This document shows, piece by piece, positions 33,903 to 42,193 of a stretch of 64,000 nucleotides of DNA (positions are counted from its first letter, which is position 1; every line of letters starts with the position of its first letter). The notes beneath the pieces were generated by a model that was not told the origin of the DNA, ran no database searches, and saw only the letters and a list, made by a program, of their open reading frames with translations. The position numbers were made by a program, and so were the translations under genes. The stretch covers positions 1-64,000 of the forward strand of contig SVLJ01000013.1 in the NCBI GenBank assembly GCA_015067995.1. Reading direction: 5' to 3'. This DNA is from Oscillospiraceae bacterium (GTDB lineage Bacteria > Bacillota > Clostridia > Oscillospirales > Oscillospiraceae).

Positions 33903-34639
33903 GTTTCCTCCTGTGCCAGACGATAGAGTGCTTCCAGCGCTACGGCGATCTCACGGTGCTCGCCCACGGCGGTCATATCCTCGCCGCCGGCGTAGTCGCC
34001 GATGGCGTCGGCGGTGTCCTGACCATAGAGCACCACGTTGTTGAGGATGGAGGCGGTGCGGATGCCCCGGAGCCGACCGATAGTGAACAGGGCGGCGGTT
34101 TCCATATCTGCACCCAGTACGCCGCACTTGGACCAGTGGGCTTCCTCCTGAGCGTTGGTATCGATGTAGAAGCTTTCGTGGCTGTGGACAACGCCGGTGT
34201 GGCTGGGCCAGTTGTTGTCTCTGGCGGCAGTGATGCAGTGGCTCAGCAGAGCAGTATCCGGCACGGCGGGATAGCGGATATCCACATAGGCGCGGGAGGC
34301 GCCGTCGTCCCGGACGGCACCGCAGGCGAAGACCAGATCACCCAGCGCGATGTTCTTCTGCAGTGCGCCGCAGGAGCCGATGCGGATCATGGCGGTGATG
34401 CCGATGGCCTTCAGCTCTTCAATGGCGATGCCGGTGGAGCAGCCGCCCATACCGGTGGACATAGCCAGCACCGGCATGCCCTTGTAGGTGCCGGTGAGAC
34501 TGCGGTATTCCCGGTTATAGGCAATCTCTTTTACATTTTCCAGCTGGAGGGCGATGCGGTCCAGCCGGGCGGGGTCGCCGGGGAGAATGGCACAGCGTGC
34601 CTGAATGGATTCGTCCAATTGAATGTGAGGCTGCAGCAT
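33899..34639 (-). CDS. Nucleoside phosphorylase (uridine/purine phosphorylase family)
   Basis: The 246-residue enzyme has the PNP/UDP family 1 motifs: GDPARLDRIA (phosphate loop), MSTGMGGCSTGIAIEEL, IRIGSCGALQ, and the ribose-binding GADMETAALF. It would cleave nucleosides with phosphate to base and ribose-1-phosphate. Which base it accepts cannot be read from sequence; the neighbouring nicotinamidase-like gene makes nicotinamide riboside one possibility besides uridine or purines. Confidence 0.9.
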   Translation of the reverse strand: MLQPHIQLDESIQARCAILPGDPARLDRIALQLENVKEIAYNREYRSLTGTYKGMPVLAMSTGMGGCSTGIAIEELKAIGITAMIRIGSCGALQKNIALGDLVFACGAVRDDGASRAYVDIRYPAVPDTALLSHCITAARDNNWPSHTGVVHSHESFYIDTNAQEEAHWSKCGVLGADMETAALFTIGRLRGIRTASILNNVVLYGQDTADAIGDYAGGEDMTAVGEHREIAVALEALYRLAQEET

Positions 34640-34655
34640 AACGGTTCCTCCTTGT

Positions 34656-35189
34656 TTATTTACGGTTCAGGACCTCCACCTGAAGTCCGGCGAGAACATC
34701 CAGCGTTTTTGCATGGAGATCGGGGTCAAAGCTGGCGGTGAGCTCGGCGTCCACCACCATCTGCGCGTTGGGGTAATGGCTCTGGAGAACCACGGTGTTG
34801 CTGACCACACAGATGTTGGACACCAGACCGCACAGCTCAATGCGTTCTGCCATTTCCGGCAGCAGGGAGAGGATATCCGGATCGGCAATGTCCATGCCAA
34901 AGGTCAGCTTGTCGATGCCCACGGCACCCACTTCCTCCAGCGCTCTGGCGGTCTCGCCGTAGTTCTGCCAGCCGTGGGTGTGCTTGATGCAGTGGGGGGC
35001 GGGCAGGTGACGGCCCTCCCGGGTAGTGAGATAGTCCTCAAAATGGGTGTCACGGGTAAACCAGACCCGGCCGGGGCCATATTCCCGGACGCGCTGGGCA
35101 ATGAGGGCATCCAGCTTCTCTGCGCCGGGGAAACCCAGCGCGCCGTTCACGAAATCGTTCTGATAATCAATGACAAACAGACAGTTCAT
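34656..35189 (-). CDS. Isochorismatase-family cysteine hydrolase, nicotinamidase-like
   Basis: The 177-residue protein starts MNCLFVIDYQNDFVNG (catalytic Asp), has a metal-binding region FTRDTHFEDY ... PHCIKHTHGWQ like PncA, Lys in GIDKLTFG, and the nucleophile in LVSNICVVSN. This set fits nicotinamidase (nicotinamide to nicotinate) better than isochorismatase. First gene of the six-gene reverse operon, with AAAGGAGA upstream of the ATG. Confidence 0.8.
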   Translation of the reverse strand: MNCLFVIDYQNDFVNGALGFPGAEKLDALIAQRVREYGPGRVWFTRDTHFEDYLTTREGRHLPAPHCIKHTHGWQNYGETARALEEVGAVGIDKLTFGMDIADPDILSLLPEMAERIELCGLVSNICVVSNTVVLQSHYPNAQMVVDAELTASFDPDLHAKTLDVLAGLQVEVLNRK

Positions 35190-35245
35190 GTTTCAAATCT
35201 CCTTTGCCCTGACTCTGTGCGCTACAGAGGAGTATTATTGACGGT

Positions 35246-35274
35246 ATCATAGCATTTTTCATCAGAAAAGGCAA
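35246..35274 (-). promoter_or_regulatory. Promoter of the nucleoside/nicotinamide operon
   Basis: Reverse-strand TTGCCT (35269-35274) and TATGAT (35246-35251) with a 17-base spacer, about 57 bases before the first start codon. Confidence 0.65.
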
Positions 35275-35299
35275 TGCTCTGCCTGACCGGCAGAGCATT
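35273..35299. promoter_or_regulatory. 11-bp inverted repeat adjoining the operon -35 box
   Basis: Perfect arms 35273-35283 and 35289-35299 with a 5-base centre abut the -35 of the operon whose last gene is a DeoR regulator. It could be an operator; on the forward strand the trailing TTTTG also makes a weak terminator possible. Confidence 0.45.
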
Positions 35300-35347
35300 T
35301 TGCTGCCGGTTTCGGAAAAATGAGGGCTATGAATCCTGGGAAAATCA

Positions 35348-35356
35348 TGCTATAAT
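35348..35356 (+). promoter_or_regulatory. Extended -10 promoter of the LRR-VWA-MoxR cassette
   Basis: TGCTATAAT (TATAAT at 35351-35356) lies 44 bases before the GTG start; no good -35 is present. Confidence 0.55.
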
Positions 35357-35400
35357 AAACTGATTTATTATGCGCATATGTGCGTGGGAGGTGAACAGGC

Positions 35401-36375
35401 GTGGAAGTGATTCGCGGTGAAAGCGAGCTGCTGCTGACGGTTCGACGGAAAGCGGACGGCATCGTGATTCTGCGGGCACTGTCGGCAGACAAAACGGCGG
35501 TGCTGCCGGAAACCCTCTGGGGTTTGCCGGTGACAGAGCTGGAGCACCACGCCTTTGTACCCAACCGTCCGGTTTCGGAGGGAGAAACGGTGCGTATCGC
35601 CTGCGGCCCTATGCCGACGGAGCAGCCGGACAACAGCCGTCTGGAGGATGTGACGCTGCCGTCCACCCTGCGCCGCATTGGAGACTATGCCTTTTACAAC
35701 TGCACCGCCCTGAGAAGGCTGCGGATGCACGACGCTGTCACCGACTGGGGCGGCCTGATCTTCATGAACTGCCGGAAGCTGGATACGCTCTTCCTGCGGA
35801 TGACCGGTGAGCGAACCCGCGCCCTGTGCTGTTTTGTAGGTGAATTCTCCCGGGAACTGGATGTGACCCTCGTGGACCCGGCGGGAGAGACGGCGCGGCT
35901 GATCTTCCCGGAATATCGGGAAAATCTGGACGAGAATTGCCCGAATCACTATTTTGACTATACCATTACCGGCGGGGGGTATCCCTACCACCACGGCTTC
36001 CGGGACAACACCTTTTCCACCATGGATTTCGACCGACTGTGGGAAAAATATCTGAAGGTGAACCACGACGACGGAACGGCGCTGCGGCTGGCCTGGTGGC
36101 GGCTGCGGCAGCCTTGGAAACTGTCGGAGGACGCGGCAGCGGCCTATGGAAAATATCTCCGTGAGCACGGAGAGGAAGCGCTGGTGTGGCTGTTGGAGCA
36201 GCGCGATACAGAGGGCCTCAACTGGCTGCTGAAGCATGTGGAGCTGAGCCGGGAGATCCTGTCCACCGGGTGTGAGCTGGCACGGCAGCAGAACGCGGCG
36301 GAGGCCCAGGTGCTGCTGCTGGAACAGATGCACCGTCTGGTGCCTGTCGGTCGGCGAAAGACCTTTGATCTGTAA
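35401..36375 (+). CDS. Leucine-rich-repeat (BspA-type) protein heading the MoxR cassette
   Basis: The 324-residue protein is soluble, with no signal peptide. The region 30-135 contains BspA/LRR_5-like units (LPETLWGLPVTELEHHAF, VTLPSTLRRIGDYAFYNCTAL). The C-terminal half is helical without recognised motif. GTG start with GGGAGGTG upstream. It lies 23 bases before the VWA gene, so it is probably co-transcribed. A target-recognition or scaffolding role for the ATPase system is inference from the position and repeat type. Confidence 0.7.
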   Translation: MEVIRGESELLLTVRRKADGIVILRALSADKTAVLPETLWGLPVTELEHHAFVPNRPVSEGETVRIACGPMPTEQPDNSRLEDVTLPSTLRRIGDYAFYNCTALRRLRMHDAVTDWGGLIFMNCRKLDTLFLRMTGERTRALCCFVGEFSRELDVTLVDPAGETARLIFPEYRENLDENCPNHYFDYTITGGGYPYHHGFRDNTFSTMDFDRLWEKYLKVNHDDGTALRLAWWRLRQPWKLSEDAAAAYGKYLREHGEEALVWLLEQRDTEGLNWLLKHVELSREILSTGCELARQQNAAEAQVLLLEQMHRLVPVGRRKTFDL

Positions 36376-36398
36376 ATTCCGGAAGGGAGGGAAGTACA

Positions 36399-37766
36399 GT
36401 GGAAACCAGAGATTTGTCCGCCATCGGCGAGGAGATCCTGCAGATGAGCCGCAACGAGCTGTACCTCTCTCTGCCGTATCTGGATTCGGCGCTGTGTGCG
36501 CTGGCCTTTGCGCCGTCGCAGGGCGTTACCGGCTCTGTGGCTACCAACGGCGAGACACTGTACTATGACGGCGCCTATCTGGCGGAGCGGTATCTCCGGG
36601 GCAGCGGTCACACCAACCGCATGTATCTTCATGTGATCCTCCACTGTATGCTGCGGCATCTGCGGAAAAAAGAGGGTCGCGATCCGGAACTGTGGGATCT
36701 GGCCTGCGATATGGCGGTGGAGAGCATTCTGGACGGACTGGACTATGCCTGCCTTGGACGGGGCAATGCGCCGCCGCTGCGCCAGCGGTGGTACGCTGAT
36801 CTGCGCCGGGAAATGCCGGTGCTGACGGCGGAGGGCATTTACCGCGCCCTGCTGCGCAATGTGTCGGAGGAATACGAGCGGGCGCGGCTGCAGCGGGAGT
36901 TTTTTGCCGACGATCACGGCCTCTGGTCACCCCAGAGCCGGGAGGACAAGGAGCGCAGCGAGCGGCAGGACAAGAACTGGCAGGGTATGTCGGAGCGCAC
37001 CCAGACGGGACTGGAAACGGTGCTGGCGGGACGGGCTGCCGGCGGCGAGGCGATCTGCGAGCAGATCCGGGTGGCCAACCGGGACGATGTGGATTACCGT
37101 GCTTTCCTGAGGCGCTTTGCCGTGCATCGGGAAGTCATGGCGGTGGACGGAGATGCCTTTGATTACATTTTCTACGCCTACGGGCTGCAGCTTTACGGCA
37201 ATATGCCTCTGGTGGAGCCGCCGGAGACCCGGGAAGAGAAGCGCATCGAGGATTTTGTCATTGCGGTGGACACCTCCATGTCCACCTCCGGTGAGACGGT
37301 ACGGCAGTTTCTGGCCTGTACCTATGCCATCCTGCGCTCCACCGGTACTTTCACACGAAAAGTGAACATCCGTATTCTCCAGTGTGACGATCAGGTGCGC
37401 AGCGATGTCGTTGTTCACGATCTGGAGGAACTGCGGGAGTACATGGAGAATTTTCAGCTTACCGGCGGCAGCGCCACGGATTTCCGGCCGGTGTTCGACC
37501 ATGTGGCGGCGCTGCAGGCGCAGGGGGCGTTTGCATCCCTGCGGGGATTGCTGTATTTTACCGATGGCATGGGCATCTATCCGCAAAAGCGGCCGCCCTA
37601 TGACACGGCGTTTATTCTGCTGGCGGAGCCGCCTGTGGGAATCGAGATACCGCCCTGGGCCATTCGGCTGGTGCTGGGGGATCGGACGCTGGAGGATGCT
37701 GCTCTGGCGGAGGGAATTCCCATGGAGCGGGATGCTGACGATCTGTCAGAGCTGCCGCAGCTGTAA
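36399..37766 (+). CDS. VWA-like protein with a mutated metallopeptidase motif (DUF2201 type)
   Basis: The 455-residue protein pairs an N-terminal DUF2201-type putative metallopeptidase domain with a C-terminal VWA-like domain. The zinc motif expected as HExxHxxxxH reads HVILHCMLRH (His78, His82, His87), so the histidines remain but the catalytic Glu is Val79. The VWA MIDAS DTSMS is intact (Asp291, Ser293, Ser295). GTG start with GGAAGGGAGG upstream. VWA-MoxR pairs usually act as chaperone-like assembly or activation systems; this member would bind rather than cleave. Confidence 0.82.
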   Translation: METRDLSAIGEEILQMSRNELYLSLPYLDSALCALAFAPSQGVTGSVATNGETLYYDGAYLAERYLRGSGHTNRMYLHVILHCMLRHLRKKEGRDPELWDLACDMAVESILDGLDYACLGRGNAPPLRQRWYADLRREMPVLTAEGIYRALLRNVSEEYERARLQREFFADDHGLWSPQSREDKERSERQDKNWQGMSERTQTGLETVLAGRAAGGEAICEQIRVANRDDVDYRAFLRRFAVHREVMAVDGDAFDYIFYAYGLQLYGNMPLVEPPETREEKRIEDFVIAVDTSMSTSGETVRQFLACTYAILRSTGTFTRKVNIRILQCDDQVRSDVVVHDLEELREYMENFQLTGGSATDFRPVFDHVAALQAQGAFASLRGLLYFTDGMGIYPQKRPPYDTAFILLAEPPVGIEIPPWAIRLVLGDRTLEDAALAEGIPMERDADDLSELPQL

Positions 37767-37787
37767 GAGAAATGCGAGGGATACGCA

Positions 37788-39308
37788 ATGAATATCAAGC
37801 AGGCAAAAGAAGAAATTCGGAATACGCTGAAGGCGTATCTGTCCCGTGATGAGTTGGGCAACTATCTCATTCCCACCGTACGACAGCGGCCGGTGCTGCT
37901 GATGGGCCCGCCCGGTGTGGGCAAGACCCAGATTATGGAACAGATCGCGGCGGAGACAGGCGTGGGTCTTGTGTCCTATACCATTACCCATCACACCCGT
38001 CAGAGCGCGGTAGGACTGCCTTTTATTGAGCACCGTATCTATGACGGGCGGGAAGTGGCCGTCACGGAATACACCATGAGTGAGATTCTGGCCTCCGTAT
38101 ACAATCTGATGGAGAAGACCGGGCTGAAGGAAGGCATCCTGTTTCTGGATGAGATCAACTGCGTGTCGGAGACGCTGGCACCCATGATGCTGCAGTTCCT
38201 GCAGTGCAAGACCTTCGGCAATCAGGCGCTGCCGGAGGGCTGGCTCATTGTGGCTGCCGGCAATCCGCCGGAGTATAACCGCTCCGTCCGGGAATTCGAT
38301 GTGGTGACACTGGATCGCGTCAAGCGCATCGACGTAGAGGCCAACTTCGGCGTCTGGAAGGAATATGCTCGGAAGAAGGGTGTCCACGGTGCGGTGGTCT
38401 CCTATCTGGATATCAAGAAGGAGAACTTTTATCGTGTGGAGACCACGGTGGATGGCCTGCAGTTTGCCACCGCCCGTGGCTGGGAGGATCTCAGCGAACT
38501 GATCTGTGCCTATGAAAAGCTGGGTCTGCAGGTGGATCGCACCGTAGTGGAGCAGTACATTCAGCTGCCTGTCATCGCCCGGGACTTTGCAAACTACCTG
38601 ATGCTGTATTACAAGTATCAGAAGACATATCATGTGGATGATATTCTCCGGGGCGAGTGGGAGATCGTTACCGAATACGAGCTGCGTGCCGCTGCCTTTG
38701 ATGAGCGGCTCAGCGTGCTGGGACTGCTGATCTCCCGGCTCAGTGACGCTGCCGGACGCATCCGCAGACAGGATGAGCTGACGGAACAGCTCTATGAGGT
38801 GCTGCTGGCCTGCCGGGATGCCATCGCCGACGGCGGCGATCCGCAGGCGGTGCTGGCGGCAGAGATCACCCGGCGTCAGGCTGCCCTGCAGATAGAAAAG
38901 GATGCCGGCCGACTGGACAAGTCCCGCCGCAACGCCGATATGCGTCTGATGCAAACCTTGGAGGCATACCGCTCCGTACTGGAAACCGATCGCGTGCCGG
39001 CAGGCGCTGCCATGACGGTGCTGAAGATCCGGTTCGGCGAGGAGACGGCAGACCGGGAGAAGCTGGCAGAGGCTGCCGTCAGCGAGCTGGACAATGCTTT
39101 CCGGTTCCTGGAGCGCACCTTCGGTGACTCTCAGGAGCTGGTGATGTTCGTTACCGAGCTGACTGCCGGAGCAGATACTTCCTGGTTGATTGAAAACTTC
39201 GGCTGCGATGCCTATTACCGGCACAATAAGGAACTGCTGTTCAATGACTCCCGCCGCAGACTGACTGCGGAGATCGCTGCTGCGAGAAAGACGGGTGCCG
39301 ATCTGTGA
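37788..39308 (+). CDS. MoxR-like AAA+ ATPase
   Basis: The 506-residue protein has Walker A GPPGVGKT (residues 40-47), Walker B GILFLDEIN (116-124), the sensor region VAAGNPPEYNRS, and sensor-2-like helices, followed by a long helical C-terminal part (about 300-506) not present in minimal MoxR proteins. MoxR ATPases remodel or load cofactors into client complexes with VWA partners, matching the gene immediately upstream (21-base gap). The third gene of the LRR-VWA-MoxR set. Confidence 0.88.
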   Translation: MNIKQAKEEIRNTLKAYLSRDELGNYLIPTVRQRPVLLMGPPGVGKTQIMEQIAAETGVGLVSYTITHHTRQSAVGLPFIEHRIYDGREVAVTEYTMSEILASVYNLMEKTGLKEGILFLDEINCVSETLAPMMLQFLQCKTFGNQALPEGWLIVAAGNPPEYNRSVREFDVVTLDRVKRIDVEANFGVWKEYARKKGVHGAVVSYLDIKKENFYRVETTVDGLQFATARGWEDLSELICAYEKLGLQVDRTVVEQYIQLPVIARDFANYLMLYYKYQKTYHVDDILRGEWEIVTEYELRAAAFDERLSVLGLLISRLSDAAGRIRRQDELTEQLYEVLLACRDAIADGGDPQAVLAAEITRRQAALQIEKDAGRLDKSRRNADMRLMQTLEAYRSVLETDRVPAGAAMTVLKIRFGEETADREKLAEAAVSELDNAFRFLERTFGDSQELVMFVTELTAGADTSWLIENFGCDAYYRHNKELLFNDSRRRLTAEIAAARKTGADL

Positions 39309-39328
39309 GGTCGGGGAAAGGACAAATT

Positions 39329-40096
39329 GTGGACACGGAAAAACTGTTGAATTTTACCTGTGAGATGGGACGGAGTCTGCTGCAGAATGGTGCGGAGATC
39401 TACCGGGTGGAGGAGTCCGTCCATCTGATCCTTAAGTCGTACGGCTATCAGCAGACGGAGATTTTTGCCATCCCGTCCTGTATTATCATCAATATTCAGG
39501 GTGGCGCACGGAACCATAACAAGGCCATCCGCATCAAGACCACAGCAAACAACCTGCACCGCCTCAACAATCTCAACGCCCTCTGTCGCGAGATCTGTGC
39601 GGAAACGCCCTCCATGGAGATCGCCAATCAGCGTCTGCGGCAGGTGATGGCAGAACCGCCTTACCCCAAGGGAATCAGCTATCTGGCGCATATTATGGTT
39701 ACATTTTTCTTTACGTTGCTCTTTGGCGGAACACTGTTGGATGCTGCGGTATCCATTCCCTGCGGCGTTGCGGTGAAGCACACGGTGTTCCACATGAAGC
39801 GCCTGCGCGCCAATGCGTTTTTCACCAATCTGCTGGCAGCGGCACTGCTGACCTGCTTCCCACTGCTGGCCATTGCTGTCGGACTGCCTGCCAATCTGGA
39901 TATGGTGATCATCGGCGGCATCATGCTTCTGGTGCCCGGCGTTGCCATTACCAATGTGATGCGGGACGTGCTGTCCGGTGACTTTCTGACGGCGGTGACC
40001 CGTCTGGCAGAGGTGCTCATTGTGGCAATGGCCATTGCCATGGGGGTGGCCATTCCCATTACTGCTGCCCGGATTCTGGGCGGATTCTGGATGTGA
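39329..40096 (+). CDS. ThrE-type exporter, N-terminal (DUF1212) subunit
   Basis: The 255-residue protein has a soluble amphipathic N-terminal part (TCEMGRSLLQNGAEIYRVEES) and about five membrane segments, as in the YjjP/ThrE-N family of threonine/serine or succinate-type exporters. The GTG at 39329 with GGGAAAGGA upstream is preferred to a GTG at 39305 inside the preceding stop region. Works with the next gene. Confidence 0.85.
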   Translation: MDTEKLLNFTCEMGRSLLQNGAEIYRVEESVHLILKSYGYQQTEIFAIPSCIIINIQGGARNHNKAIRIKTTANNLHRLNNLNALCREICAETPSMEIANQRLRQVMAEPPYPKGISYLAHIMVTFFFTLLFGGTLLDAAVSIPCGVAVKHTVFHMKRLRANAFFTNLLAAALLTCFPLLAIAVGLPANLDMVIIGGIMLLVPGVAITNVMRDVLSGDFLTAVTRLAEVLIVAMAIAMGVAIPITAARILGGFWM

Positions 40097-40108
40097 GGAG
40101 GAGTGCGT

Positions 40109-40564
40109 ATGGAAACCTGTTTGCCTTGCCTGTATGCAGCACTGACCAGCATAGGCTTTGCCATGGTGTTTGAGCTTCGCCGCTGGCAGCATATCCTCGC
40201 CGCCGGGTTTGCCGGGACTGCCGGCTGGCTGGTGTACCTCCTGACGGCGGATGCCATGGGTGTCGTGGGCCGCAATTTTGTGGCTACGGTGGCGGTGGCG
40301 ATTCTGGCAGAGATTTTCGCCCGCATATTCAAGTCTCCGGCCACGGTGTTCCTCATTACTGGCATCATTCCTCTGGTGCCCGGCGGCGGTCTGTATTATA
40401 CCATGGACGCACTGATCGATGGCAATATGGCCCTGTTTGCCCAGCGAGGCGTGGAGGCGGCCAGCATTGCCGGCGCCATTGCCGCAGGAAGCTCGCTGGT
40501 AAGCTCTGTGGTACGCATCCTGCCAAAGCGGAAGCGGGTCCCTGCGGGCGGAACGGGAAAATAA
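40109..40564 (+). CDS. ThrE-type exporter, C-terminal (YjjB/DUF3815) subunit
   Basis: The 151-residue membrane protein has about five hydrophobic segments with the conserved FLITGIIPLVPGGGLYYTM motif of the ThrE C-terminal half. ATG at 40109 has AGGAGG at good spacing; an in-frame GTG at 40103 is too close. Twelve bases separate it from its partner, and together they correspond to a split ThrE. Confidence 0.87.
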   Translation: METCLPCLYAALTSIGFAMVFELRRWQHILAAGFAGTAGWLVYLLTADAMGVVGRNFVATVAVAILAEIFARIFKSPATVFLITGIIPLVPGGGLYYTMDALIDGNMALFAQRGVEAASIAGAIAAGSSLVSSVVRILPKRKRVPAGGTGK

Positions 40565-40574
40565 CAAAAGCCGC

Positions 40575-40619
40575 AAAAAAAAACATCAGGACGCTCTTCA
40601 GAGCGTCCTGATGTTTTTT
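40575..40619. terminator. Bidirectional intrinsic terminator
   Basis: A long hairpin (arms aaacatcaggacgctc and complement, 40581-40613) flanked by A9 on the left and T6 on the right between convergent genes. Confidence 0.95.
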
Positions 40620-40628
40620 GCGGAAGAA

Positions 40629-41918
40629 TCAGACGGCTGCGCGGAACAGAATGGCAGCCATAGCGCCGCGGGTCAGCTGGGACTGAGCACCCAGAAGACC
40701 ATTGGCATAGCCCTTGATCAGGCCGGTTTCCACGGCCCAGGCCATAGCGGATCTGGCTTCGGCGGAGATGGTGGAGGCGTCAGCGAACTTATCCAGCACG
40801 GTTTCGTCGGCGGCCTTCTTGCCGTTGGCGATCCACAGCATGGTGATCAGATCCTCGCGGACAGCCTCGGCGGTCTCGGTCAGACCCTGCTGGGCAGCCC
40901 ATGCCTTTGCGGCATCGGCGCCGGTCAGCTTGGCAATGGTATCCAGAACAGTCTTGTTGGTAGCGGCAGCCTTGCGCTGGAAAGCGGTTTCGGTGGTGCC
41001 GTCCATCAGACCCTGCTTGGTGACGTAGGCGATGGCGTCATAGAAGGTCTCGCCTTCCTTGATGTCAGTGAAGGACTCCACCGGCTCAGCAGGTGCGGCG
41101 GGAGTTTCGGGTGCGGCAGCATCGAACTTGGAACCCTTCAGGGTGAGGCAGACCGTATAGCTGGTGTCCTCGGGGATGATCATATCAGCGGTCTGGCCGT
41201 TGTAAACGAAAGCTTCCTTGGCGGCATACTCGCCAGAGGGGATCGAGCCAAAGCCCATGTTCTCAAAGTAGGTGCCATTCCACTTGTAGAAGGAGACGAA
41301 GCCGCCGTTGGTCTTCACGGTGCTTTCGGGATCCACCTGACCGGCCAGGATGTAGTAGTCGATCACATCGGAGTAAGTGGCGGTGAATGTAGAGGAGTTG
41401 CCCATGCCGCCGTCATAGAAAGTCTTGGCCTTGGGAGTCTCGGTGCTGGTGCCGGTGATGACATAGCAGTCATTGAAATAGCTGGCGTCTGCGGAGGGCT
41501 TGTACTGATACTTGGTATACAGGGGAGCCTCGGGCTCGGCTGCCGCGGCAGTGCCTGCGGTCACATAAGTATCATAGAAAACGAAAGAGGAACCGTCAAA
41601 TACACTCAGACGATAGATCTTGCCGTCATTGGGCAGGGTGAAGGAGGAAGAGGGGAAATAATAGCCCACATAATTGTCGGCTTCATCATAGACCTGAAAC
41701 TCGGAGAAGTATTTGCCGGGGACGTCCTTGCCGACGGAGAAGGTGGTGTCGGCGGGATAGACCTCTGCGGTGACGGTGGCTTTGCCATGAGAGGCTTCCA
41801 CAGTGCCGGTGGCGCCGCTGGAGGTGTTCAGGATTTCGGATGCGTTGTAGGCGGACGCGCTGATGCACAGTGCGAAGCACAGGACCAGTGCTGCGAGGAG
41901 GGTGACGAACTTCTTCAT
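40629..41918 (-). CDS. Secreted protein with C-terminal SLH-like domains
   Basis: The 429-residue protein has a signal peptide (residues 1-23, ending ISASA), two all-beta regions (about 25-125 and 130-265) rich in Tyr/Ser/Thr without recognised catalytic motif, an Ala/Pro linker (APETPAAPAEP), and about 145 C-terminal residues of S-layer-homology character (FTDIKEGETFYDAIAYVTKQ; AWAVETGLIKGYANG). SLH domains attach proteins to pyruvylated wall polymers. Function of the N-terminal part unknown. AAAGGAAG precedes the ATG. Confidence 0.82.
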   Translation of the reverse strand: MKKFVTLLAALVLCFALCISASAYNASEILNTSSGATGTVEASHGKATVTAEVYPADTTFSVGKDVPGKYFSEFQVYDEADNYVGYYFPSSSFTLPNDGKIYRLSVFDGSSFVFYDTYVTAGTAAAAEPEAPLYTKYQYKPSADASYFNDCYVITGTSTETPKAKTFYDGGMGNSSTFTATYSDVIDYYILAGQVDPESTVKTNGGFVSFYKWNGTYFENMGFGSIPSGEYAAKEAFVYNGQTADMIIPEDTSYTVCLTLKGSKFDAAAPETPAAPAEPVESFTDIKEGETFYDAIAYVTKQGLMDGTTETAFQRKAAATNKTVLDTIAKLTGADAAKAWAAQQGLTETAEAVREDLITMLWIANGKKAADETVLDKFADASTISAEARSAMAWAVETGLIKGYANGLLGAQSQLTRGAMAAILFRAAV

Positions 41919-41941
41919 TGCTTAGGAACTTCCTTTCTCAG

Positions 41942-41998
41942 TGTGTTTCGGCGGACAGAACCGGCCCGCCCGGTCTGCCGAAACAGAAAAATCGGCAG
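41942..41998 (-). promoter_or_regulatory. Leader with two mutually exclusive hairpins before the SLH gene
   Basis: Segment 41971-41983 can pair with 41990-41998 (9 perfect pairs) or with 41942-41954 (12 of 13 pairs). In the transcript the middle segment therefore chooses between an upstream and a downstream partner; the downstream hairpin ends just ahead of the ribosome binding site near 41927-41935. A regulatory switch is suggested but no known riboswitch class is recognised. The rest of 41919-42124 is A/T-rich with no gene. Confidence 0.45.
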
Positions 41999-42124
41999 AC
42001 GCATATCCATTTTAGTCCTTTGCCGGGGGAAAATCAGCCGAAAAACGAAAAAAGATTACCCAAAAAAGGAAACGGGGGAGGGGTAAAATGTGCAAGTTCA
42101 ACAAGTATATTCAATAAAGAACAG

Positions 42125-42176
42125 TAAAACGGGCCGCGCTGTCTCTTTTTTGACGAAAGAAGACAGTGCGGCCCGT
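42125..42176 (-). terminator. Intrinsic terminator of trkH-trkA
   Basis: Arms 42129-42144 and 42161-42176 pair (one mismatch); on the reverse strand followed by TTTTAC. Confidence 0.75.
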
Positions 42177-42193
42177 GCGGTACGGATGGCGCG

